Assembly: GCA_949592205.1 (NCBI GenBank)
Contig: CATIUR010000003.1
Coordinates: 17,065,001-17,129,000 of the forward strand
Origin: Helichrysum umbraculigerum
Lineage: Eukaryota > Streptophyta > Magnoliopsida > Asterales > Asteraceae
Direction: 5' to 3'
DNA length: 64,000 nucleotides
A model generated the notes under the pieces. That model made no database searches. It was not told the DNA's origin and saw nothing but the letters and a program-made list of their open reading frames with translations. A program made the translations under genes and the position numbers. Numbering within the stretch: position 1 is the stretch's first letter; each line of letters begins with the position of its first letter. This document shows, piece after piece, positions 55,940 to 64,000 of this stretch.

Positions 55940-57790
55940 TCAATAAGCTGCTTTATTCGGTAAAGTTGCACTCGGGACCAAATCTATGCAATGTTGTACA
56001 TTCCTCATGGGTGGGAGACCTGCTGGAATTTCTTCAGGGAAAATACATTGAAACTTTTCAAGTAAAGGAATTAGTATTTCAGGAGGTTTAAAGTTAACAT
56101 CACCCACTTCTTTTATCACTAAAGCATAAGCCACTTTAGATTCTTGCAAGGCTTCATCAAACTCAGATTTAGAAACATATAAATTACCTTCTCCTTTGTT
56201 GGATACTACTGTCTCTTTAAACTTGGAAGGACCCAAGACGATCTTGACCCCATTCTTCACAAATGTGTAGGTGTTTTTCAGCCCATCATGTACGGTTCGC
56301 CTATCAAATTGCCAAGGTCTGCCCAAAAGCAAGTGACACGCATCCATTGGTACTACATCACACCATACTTCATCTTGATACTTATTACCAATAGAAAACT
56401 TCACCAAACATCGCTGGTCTACTTGCATAGATTTACCCTTATTCAACCATGAAAGTTGATAAGGATGAGGGTGTTTTTCGGTCTTGAGAGGTAACTTTTT
56501 CACCATGGTTTCCGACACCACATTTTCACAGCTCCCACTATCAATAATGACATCACAAACCTTGCCATTCGAAGTGCATCGCGTATGGAATATATTGTTG
56601 CGAAGCCATGACTCATGTTCCATTGACTCAATAGGCAATGCTCTTCGAATTACCAATAACTCGCATGTGTCCCCATAAATGATATCATCAGTTTGTTCTG
56701 GTGGTTCATCAAATGTTGGAGGGAAGTCATATTTTGGACACTCGTCTTCTATGTCCTCCTTTACAATTGTAAAAACCCGCTGGTTTGGACAATCAGACGC
56801 AATATGTCCATAACCCTTGCACTTGAAGCATTGAACTGATTTCTGTTTAAAATTAGAAGGACCAGCCCCTACGCCATGGGTCTGTGGTGTTTGGGATGTT
56901 TTAGTTGCAGCTGATTTAGAGCTTTGCGAACCACTAGCACGGTTAGTTGCATAACCTCGACTTGGAACTCGGCTAGTACCATGGGTTGCTGATTTTCCAC
57001 CTTCTTTTTCCTTAAGTTGTTTCTCGACTTTCGTGGAAAGTTTGTAAACATCATTATAAGAGATAAAGGGCTGTAGAATAACCACATCACGAATCTCCTT
57101 TCGTAGCCCGCGAAGATATCGTGCAATAGTTTGTTCCTCGGGTTCTACGATACCGCACTTCAACATTAAATGATCAAACTCTTCTGTATAATCTGCAATG
57201 GACAGATCACGTTGTGTAAAGTCTTGTAATTGGAGAAAGGCGTCTTGTAAATACCCATCGGGTAGGAACTTCTTTCGTAACTCGCGTTTCATTTTCTCCC
57301 AGGTTTTGATTCTAGGCTTGTTCTCGTGGGCTCTCCTCGACTTTAACTGTTCCCACCACACCGAAGCATGTTTCTTAAGTTTTATAGCAACAATTTTTAC
57401 CTTCATATCTTCGTGGACCTGCTGATAGTCAAAGACTCGCTCAACAGTGTGAATCCAATCAATGAACTCATCGGGTTGGATTCGACCTTCAAACACCGGA
57501 ATATCCCTTAAGTCAGCACGTCGATGGGTACGATTGTTCCTTCGATTATTATGCTGATGTTGATTCTCTTCGTCACAAGATTCTGAGTGATTGTTGTGGA
57601 AGGGATTGAATTCTTCTTCTTCAGAGTATTCAATTTCTGGTTCTTCTTGGTTTCGTCTAGGATTCTCCACACGCTCAAGACGCAATTGGAGTTGTTGTAC
57701 AAGTTGTCTCAACTCATTCACCTCAATGTCTCGTGGGTCAGGTTCTTCATGCAACTGGTTAATATTGCGAGTACGGCGTCTTCCAACCAT
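55940..57790 (-). CDS. gag: Gag-protease part of the CRM-like element (616 aa)
   Basis: Starts 13 bases after the PBS. Residues about 20-45 form a Leu-rich coiled-coil-like helix followed by an acidic stretch. The capsid domain spans about 95-260 (FIDWIHTVERVFDY, ASVWWEQL, WEKMKRELRKKFLP). There is one CCHC zinc knuckle at C321-C334 (CFKCKGYGHIASDC). Protease has DSGS at 417-420 and the HLLLGRPWQFDR block at about 486-497. The frame ends at a TGA (55940-55942) at the protease/RT linker, where the family reads on into RT; it is therefore a truncated gag-pol. The CRM assignment rests on remembered similarity of capsid and protease blocks. Confidence 0.85.
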   Translation of the reverse strand: MVGRRRTRNINQLHEEPDPRDIEVNELRQLVQQLQLRLERVENPRRNQEEPEIEYSEEEEFNPFHNNHSESCDEENQHQHNNRRNNRTHRRADLRDIPVFEGRIQPDEFIDWIHTVERVFDYQQVHEDMKVKIVAIKLKKHASVWWEQLKSRRAHENKPRIKTWEKMKRELRKKFLPDGYLQDAFLQLQDFTQRDLSIADYTEEFDHLMLKCGIVEPEEQTIARYLRGLRKEIRDVVILQPFISYNDVYKLSTKVEKQLKEKEGGKSATHGTSRVPSRGYATNRASGSQSSKSAATKTSQTPQTHGVGAGPSNFKQKSVQCFKCKGYGHIASDCPNQRVFTIVKEDIEDECPKYDFPPTFDEPPEQTDDIIYGDTCELLVIRRALPIESMEHESWLRNNIFHTRCTSNGKVCDVIIDSGSCENVVSETMVKKLPLKTEKHPHPYQLSWLNKGKSMQVDQRCLVKFSIGNKYQDEVWCDVVPMDACHLLLGRPWQFDRRTVHDGLKNTYTFVKNGVKIVLGPSKFKETVVSNKGEGNLYVSKSEFDEALQESKVAYALVIKEVGDVNFKPPEILIPLLEKFQCIFPEEIPAGLPPMRNVQHCIDLVPSATLPNKAAY

Positions 57791-57802
57791 TCTCCACCTG
57801 TT

Positions 57803-57814
57803 GCTCTGATACCA
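57803..57814 (-). other. Primer-binding site of the CRM-like element
   Basis: The minus strand reads TGGTATCAGAGC two bases after the 5' LTR, matching initiator Met-tRNA. Confidence 0.9.
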
Positions 57815-57816
57815 AA

Positions 57817-58384
57817 TAACACAGTTCGACAGAGATGATCACAAGGAGTTAGCAACACAACAAGGAACACACACACTTGGAGGAATACACATTCAACTCA
57901 CAAATGGGAGACACTCAATATTCTTTAATAATTTTCTGATCCTTTACAATGATAAGTTTGGCCCCTGAAATAGGCACACAAACATTAACTTACACCACTT
58001 ATTCATCTTCCCATAATTATTGAAAACACCCAACTTTATTACAAAGAAAGTGATCAGGTGCTGAAATTACTGAACAGCATGCAAACAGTCCAAAAGATGC
58101 TCTTGCCTGACCAACTTCTTCCAGAGACTTCGAAATCTTAATGACCATAGGTTGTAGAGAATTTTGTCTAGTTTTCAGAACAATTGAGATCACATTGATT
58201 CGAGTCCCGAGCAGAAAGTTATGACCAAAATACCGACTAGTGGTCAGAAAGTCGACCACTTGAATTCGGGTCTGCCCACTGATTACAACCAACTTTTCGG
58301 TCCAACCCAAATTGACCCAGATTATTACCAGTAATTAACTTGTCTCCAAATTGATACTTACTTAGGTTGAGGCCACCGGTGTCA
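57817..58384 (-). repeat. 5' LTR of the CRM-like element (568 bp)
   Basis: Full length, bordered by TSD TCAAG at 58385-58389. Confidence 0.9.
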
Positions 58385-58389
58385 TCAAG

Positions 58390-59052
58390 TGTTTCTAGAT
58401 TTTAAACCCGTATATACACACGGGGTGTTGATTTTTAATATGAAATTTCGTATTCAATATCTTGTTTTAATAATAAAGTGTGTAAGTTAACATGTATATC
58501 AAGCATTTAGTTGGATTAATGATAATATTACTTTATGTAAATGGATATCTATAAGTAAAGATTAAATAATTAAAAGTTTTAGAAACGAAGTAAGTGAAAA
58601 AAAAATTAACTATTTTAATTTTCTATTAACATTTTCAAGTAATTTTATTCATGCTCGGCGAATTAATAATAAAAACATTACAGATCAATTTGGATAATGT
58701 TTTAATTAGTGAATTAAATTTCTTTTTATATGTAAGTGAGTAGTTGATTAAAAGGATAAAAAAATTAATAAGTTAGGGATCTTATTTTAAAATTTATTAA
58801 AACTAAAGGACTTAATTGAAAAATTGAAACTTAATTAAAATGATGACATCATAAAAATGTTTCCTATATATAATTTAAGATTATAATATAAGATATTTGG
58901 TGGCATAAGTTGTGATAATCCAATCAGCTGGAAGTTTCCACCTTTTATAGGCATGAAAAGAAACAGTTGTGTCCCTTGCCTAATGGATGTGTCTCTTGTT
59001 CAATCGTTGCAAAGATCCAACCGTTGCAAAGATTCAGTATAACTATCTCATA
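58390..59052. other. Intergenic, nothing recognised
   Basis: AT-rich. TTTAAACCCGTATATACACACGGGG near 58398-58422 resembles TCTATACCCGTGTATTACACGGGG at 52610-52633, a short dispersed repeat on both sides of the CRM-like element. Confidence 0.4.
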
Positions 59053-59061
59053 TAACTGTTT

Positions 59062-60041
59062 GGGTTAATAATGATTTAATACCCAAACTTTCAACTTTTT
59101 TTCGTTTTAACACCTCAACTTTTTTTTTAACGTTTTAACACTCCAACTTACAGTTTGACCAATACTTAATACCCAAACTTTCAACTTCTTTTCGTTTTAA
59201 CACCTAAACTTCTTTATTAACATTTTAACACTCCAACTTATAGTTTGACCACAGTTTAATCTCTTTAGTTTGTTTGGCCGTTTAAAATTAAACTTCTGGA
59301 TTTTTTTGATACTTACATATATATGATTTAAATGCTTATAAATTAATTGTAACGTGTCATCACAATTAATTTTATAATGTTTTATTTTGATAGCGATATA
59401 TTTTTATAATGTTTTCGTGTATAATATTTCTAGTTATATGAAAAGCTATTTATAATGAATGTATGTTGCTAAAAAATGATAAATGGATATTAAACGATAA
59501 ATGGGTATTTCTAGTCAATTATTTCAACATTACCTATTCAGCAGGTTACCGTTTATAAATACCCTGATTAAAATCTGACCATGTAATAAGTTAGAATTAT
59601 AACAATAATAAACTATAATTAACTAGATAATAACATTCGAGATCACGAGGTTAGCTAAACATTCGAGATCCCGATGTTAGCTAATCTTAGTATTCTTTGA
59701 AGGATTAATAGAATACATATTAAATAGACAACACATAAGAAGAATTTCTAGTGTATTCAAATCGAATCTTGATTATTTCAAACTAAAGATTTAACAAAAA
59801 AAATCCAGAAGTGTAATTTTAAACGGACAAACAAACTAAAGGGATTAAATTGTGGTCAAACTATAAGTTGGAGTGTTAAAACGTTAAAAAGGAAGTTGAG
59901 GTGTTAAAACGAAAAAAATTTGAAAGTTTGGGTATTAAGTTTTGGTCAAACTATAAGTTGAAGTGTTAAAACGTTAAAAAAAAGTTGAGGTGTTAAAACG
60001 AAAAAAAATTGAAAGTTTGGGCATTAAACCATTATTAACCC
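59062..60041. mobile_element. Long-TIR MULE-like foldback element (980 bp)
   Basis: Ends GGGTTAATAATG... and its inverse. Arms over 200 bp long contain two internal repeats each of the block CCCAAACTTTCAAC...TTAACACCTCAACTT...ACACTCCAACTTA. Probable 9-bp TSD TAACTGTTT / TAACGGTTT (59053-59061 and 60042-60050), one mismatch. The middle (59280-59815) is AT-rich with no transposase. Confidence 0.75.
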
Positions 60042-60105
60042 TAACGGTTTCTAATTAACAGCAACCTTATCCCATTTATTTTATTAGATATATAATATAA
60101 TATAT

Positions 60106-60925
60106 AATATAATATGGGATAAGTATCCACCAAGAGTCACATACCTTTAAGGCACCCATTTCTTGTCATACACCGGTTAGTGATTAATACTAACTATATC
60201 TCCAACATTCTGTACTGATTATACTTAATGATGCAAAAATCTGGCCACTAATCATACTTCATAGAAATCTAAGAAAGCGAACAGATTTAGCTCATGTATT
60301 TCATGGTATAGGTGCATGTCAGAAACATTAATAACAAACGTCCATGGTACCTTAATTGTGTTCTAGTGGGGATAACAAATCAAGTTTCCCATAAGAATTT
60401 TTCCTATAAATTAGTAAGGTAAATGTCGGATCGCATATTTAGTGATTTCTTATGCCAATCTCTTTATTAAATAAAACATGACAAATGAAAGAGATCTAAC
60501 CCTTTCATTTGGTTCTATTTTTTGGTTTAAGGGATATGATTAATTAAAAATGTTTAGATAGACAAACTATTTTTTTTGCTATTTAATTATGATTGAGGAT
60601 CATAGGGGAATGAGGTATTTGAAGAAATGGAGGAGAAGATTAATTGTGTCCATTGCATTATCAACTAGTTTGGATCAATAATGATTATAAGGGATGATAT
60701 TTTTGTAATTAGTTTAAAAAATAAGGTTAAAAGTTAACAAAAAAGTTCACTCCACACCCCTTCTACTATTTTGATTTTTACATTTTACCCCCCCACTTTC
60801 TTTTCCTCCCCCTCCTACCTTCTTCTTCCCCCAACCCCACCTACCACCACCACACCACCCCCACCACCTGCCGCCAACCACCGCCGGCCACCGTCGGATT
60901 CTGGCCGCCGAAATTATTTTTTTTT
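60106..60925. repeat. Duplicated segment, copy B left part
   Basis: Matches 32741-33535 in direct orientation. At about 60915-60926 a poly-T passes directly into GTGGTTCTC, the junction equivalent to 39050 in copy A, so about 5.5 kb present in copy A is absent here. Confidence 0.8.
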
Positions 60926-60930
60926 GTGGT

Positions 60931-61048
<118 letters not shown>

Positions 61049-61213
61049 CGGTCGTTGTTTGTTATATAAAAAGACATTTTTTGTATGTTTAATATATACA
61101 ATATTAATTTAAATACATATAATAAACGTTTTTAGAACTTAAATACATACGATATGAAAATTTAAAGGTCACCCATACAATAATAAAAGGTGTAAATACA
61201 TGCGAAAGTTGGT
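61049..61213. repeat. Duplicated flank, copy B, with intact Tekay target site
   Basis: Matches 39123-39298 and continues without interruption across GGTAAT into the Copia fragment, giving the pre-insertion state of the Tekay element. Confidence 0.8.
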
Positions 61214-61678
61214 AATGTAGATTTCAACGTTGTGACTGCGTTCTCACTGATAAACCTTGATGATGATCTACGCTTTGTTCTATCGGCGATTTTATGATTG
61301 CTGGGCATGAAAATTGGATGGACGAAATATCTGTACGGATGGTCTTTGACATGTCGGTGGCAGGATCAGACGTGGCTGTAATCGACGAGTTGAAGAGATA
61401 GGTGTCTCTTGAAAGAATCATGTAGTTGGAGTTTCGCACGCTTCAACGAATCTTCTTGGGCCTAGAAGATGATGATGGTGGTTAGAGAGTGGTCCCAGTT
61501 TCATGATGTGAGTGTTTAGGTAGCTTTGTTTCGAAAGTCTTCCGACTCTGTGTGGTTGAGCGGCGTGTCCTGAATGGTATTTCGGTGGTATAAAGTTTGA
61601 ACGGGTGACATTGGTTAAGGGACGAGATTTGTGTTGGATTACTGATTTTGGGATTAAATTAATCTTCAAGTAGGTGAT
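61214..61678 (+). mobile_element. 3' internal fragment of Copia-like element, copy B
   Basis: Matches 49974-50431. The tract before the LTR reads AAGTAGGTGAT, mutated at one base relative to copy A. Confidence 0.55.
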
Positions 61679-62105
61679 TGTTGGGGTATGAAGAATCAAT
61701 TTAATAATGGAAATAAGATCTTGTTTTATGTTAGTGGATGGAAGATCGAGAAGTAAAAGCTTTACATTGCGTCGACCGTAATTAATTTGTTTGGCTTGTT
61801 GCTTAAGTTATCAATATCCTATATAATGAAACCCCATGTATTTGTAACCCTCAGACTCCGAAAAATATAGTAAAAAATCTCTGGTTTGGCCCCATGGACT
61901 AAACCAATCTCCAAGTCGGAGATTGAACATAACCACGTTAAATCCTTGTGTTCTTTATTGTTTTCGTTTATTTTGTTTGCTCGTTTATCCGTTTATTATT
62001 TGTGGGTGTAACCTCAATTACACGAGTGTTAGGTTTTTTTTTGCTAACGATTTATTAGAGTGATCGACTTGTTATTGTTAGTTGTTCCGCTGCGAATTCC
62101 TCATA
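61679..62105 (+). repeat. Copia-like LTR, copy B (427 bp)
   Basis: Matches 50432-50857. The end is mutated (CCTCATA instead of CCTAACA). Confidence 0.7.
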
Positions 62106-62208
62106 GTTTTGTTGTATATTGAAGTGGCGGTTTAGTGGACACGGGTTAGGTGCGACGGAGTGCATACCCGGTTAAGTTACTAAATACCAGGCACAACCAA
62201 ATTGGGGA

Positions 62209-62294
62209 GGTCAAGGGGGCCACACCCCCTTATGGTGTCCAAAGGCAACTCCCCTGGCTGGGTCCAAGGGGCACAACCCCTGGCTGCGGTCCCG
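62209..62294. repeat. GC-rich palindromic block, copy B
   Basis: Same as 50961-51046 with a few substitutions. 62295-62405 continues the duplicated segment, after which the two copies diverge. Confidence 0.55.
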
Positions 62295-62559
62295 AAACAA
62301 CAACGAATTTGACTATATTTAGTGACCCGGAAAAACCCGTTTGAACATTTTGACCCGGATTGGTTAAGGACATGTCCTATAACTTCCGTTTTCTGGTTAC
62401 AATCTCACAATCTGCATACTTGCGAACACATAAACCACAAACAATCTGCATACTTGCAAACACACATGCCACTCACATAAACGCTCCGATCACGATTTTG
62501 ATTGCCATAAATTGTGTATATCTCTTAGATTATCCCATTACGATATTCGTATAACCCGG

Positions 62560-63924
62560 GGCAGTTACAGTAAAACACCCCTCGTTAATTATAAACAATG
62601 ATATAATATTTACGAATCGGAAGCGTATATTTAAAACATAATGTCAATGTACTCAAAAAGTCACTAAACTTTTTCAAAGCCAAACACATGACATTTCAAT
62701 AAACTCGGTGTTATATGATTAAAACACTTTTACAGTTATAAAATAACATCAGAGTAACAGCTTGTCAAACATTCCATCCAGTCCAACAACCTCCTGCCCA
62801 ATATGTCCCATTAATATACAACCTGCAGGAAGAACTGTGGTGGGGTTAGCACAACGCTAAGTGAGTGAACCAATAACAACAGTCCAACTCAGCATAACAA
62901 TCTGTTTACATAGCACACATTAAACAGAATGTAAATCACTGAATCAATCAATCAATCACTAGCCGACATTCACACAATGTCATTCAAGCTACGTCAAGAG
63001 GATCGGTGGCCCCTGAGCAACCATATACCGGTTTGGCACCCAAGAACACTTATAGTTCAACTGTATTGGCCTATACAGCACTACCGATAACTTGTTGTTG
63101 ATTTCACACGACCTAGATCTCTAAACCAACATTTCAAGTTTTCCGAGATCTCTGTCGTCTACAACAACAACAAGCCCAACCATCAAATCAAGTTGACCTC
63201 TGATTATTACACATTGGCACAATCTCAGCCAAGAAATCAACCATGTCTGACTATCATGGCAAAACAGGTTAACAGATGCATCATATCACAGTAATATAAT
63301 AAATTACTAGTTGTAACCAAATCATTACAACTAAATCACACTGAGGTTACAGATCCACTCACCGACACCTCAGGCCTCCACTCAATAGTCTAATATCACT
63401 GAGCCTTCTCCACATCTGCCCTTCAATAAATCAAATATAAGTTAGTAATCAAATCATAAATACTGAACTTATATCAATCTTTAACATTAGGAACTTAACA
63501 TAATCTACATCAAAATTACTAGTTCCTAACTATCCACTAATGATTTATAATATAATCATTATCATCTATTAACATATATCAATTAGCAATCATATTACTT
63601 ATTAACAAACAAACAAGAAATGTTGTACCTGCCCTTCAAGCCGCCGGCTTCCTCCTAGAAGCCGCCGGCTTCCTAACCTCACCCGCCGGCTTCACTTCAA
63701 CAACCGCCGGGTAATTTACCAAATGTGGTAACAGAACTAAAACCCGTTTTAAAGCTTATACCAACCGCCGGGTCGGGTTTATACCCGCCGGTTTCCTACA
63801 AAACATCACAAGCCGCCGGCTTGGCTTATGAAGCCGCCGGCTTCCACTACGCAACTACAAGCCGCCGGCTTCCACTACGCAACTACAAGCCGCTGGCTTT
63901 GGGGAAGAAGCCGCCGGCTTCCTC
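62560..63924 (-). repeat. Probable further Ty3 LTR, minus strand, partial
   Basis: The left edge (TTACAGTAAAACACCCCTCG, then GAATCGGAAGCG) loosely resembles the minus-strand end of the LARD LTR (TGTAACACCCCC... GCGGAAGCGAG). The interior has GGGGTTAGCACAACGCTAAG and other stretches in the style of long Tekay-type LTRs, plus the CG-rich array at 63638-63922. No PBS, TSD or partner LTR can be seen, and no ORF. The identification is tentative. Confidence 0.35.
63638..63922. repeat. AAGCCGCCGGCTT array
   Basis: About six copies of AAGCCGCCGGCTT and several of (A/C)CCGCCGG(G/T) over 285 bp, including two tandem units with GCCGGCTTCCACTACGCAAC. The unit is nearly self-complementary around GCCGGC. 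Confidence 0.8.
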
Positions 63925-64000
63925 TGTCACACCCCCAATTTCATGATTTGCGGAAGCGACGATTTGGGTGTGACTAATCAATATACAAAGCTCCAAAGTA
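63925..64000 (-). repeat. End of another Ty3 LTR, continuing beyond the window
   Basis: TGTCACACCCCCAATTTCAT, then GATTTGCGGAAGCG and TTTGGGTGTGACTA, which matches the pattern of 5274-5324 and 10763-10814 (minus-strand LTR 3' ends). No PBS precedes it, so it is the outer border of a 3' LTR or a solo LTR inserted at or in the sequence to the left. Confidence 0.6.

Larger units (their letters stand above)
52878..58384 (-). mobile_element. CRM-like chromovirus, complete structure but broken ORF
   Basis: Two 568-bp LTRs (52878-53445 and 57817-58384) flanked by TSD TCAAG (52873-52877 and 58385-58389). On the minus strand the LTR begins TGACACCGGTGG and ends GAACTGTGTTA. PBS at 57803-57814 and PPT at 53446-53454. 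LTRs differ at about five positions by eye, older than the Tekay element. Order is gag, protease, RT, RNase H, integrase, and the last frame runs into the 3' LTR, as is typical of CRM chromoviruses. Three TGA stops, one TAG stop and one frameshift disable it. Confidence 0.9.

Noticed and set aside
63638..63922. Regularly spaced AAGCCGCCGGCTT units considered as a CRISPR-like array
   Set aside because: Plant nuclear context, irregular spacing, variable units and no cas genes; a palindromic LTR array explains it better.

Overview
This window looks like repeat-dominated nuclear DNA of a eudicot plant. It is AT-rich, holds Ty3/gypsy chromovirus LTR retrotransposons primed by initiator Met-tRNA, a TRIM, plant MITE families (Stowaway, hAT, Mutator-like, CACTA ends) and long (AT)n runs, and has almost no host coding sequence. 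The element style is reminiscent of Asteraceae, but that is an impression and was not tested. No rRNA, tRNA, CRISPR or bacterial-type gene was seen. All LTR, TSD and divergence statements are by-eye readings of the sequence.

Layout. 1-960: a candidate first exon of a host gene on the minus strand with a TATA box. 960-5268: AT-rich DNA with a CACTA terminus and eroded exon-like scraps. 5269-26248: one large nested cluster. A non-coding LARD-type retrotransposon (minus strand, 5-bp TSD GTTGC) is interrupted by a gag-only element (plus strand, 10815-20179, with an extra truncated leader after its 3' LTR), by a solo LTR (22964-25393, TSD TGTTG) and by a Mutator-like MITE. 26249-39298: small elements, namely a CACTA end, a MULE-like element (27137-28267), a TRIM (29488-29920), a Stowaway MITE, a foldback with minisatellite, and a long-TIR element carrying a tandem hAT MITE dimer. 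39299-49968: a young, apparently intact autonomous Tekay-like element with a 1469-aa gag-pol ORF and nearly identical LTRs (TSD GTAAT). 49974-50857: 3' end and LTR of a Copia element. 52878-58384: a CRM-like chromovirus on the minus strand with a broken ORF (TSD TCAAG). 59062-60041: a long-TIR MULE-like element. 60106-62405: a second copy of the segment at 32741-33535 plus 39050-51170, without the Tekay insertion. 62560-64000: further LTR-like sequence, minus strand, running off the end.

How they fit together. The autonomous Tekay element, the gag-only element and the LARD share the primer-binding site, about 300 nt of leader, a palindrome beside the polypurine tract, and LTR ends. They look like one family at three levels of autonomy: full gag-pol, gag only, and no protein at all. 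The first two also carry a conserved, unexplained ORF between the PBS and gag. The gag-only element has a further ORF with a coiled coil, a Myc-type nuclear-localisation-like motif and a Gag-like zinc region. Each LTR family carries its own array of CG-rich palindromes.
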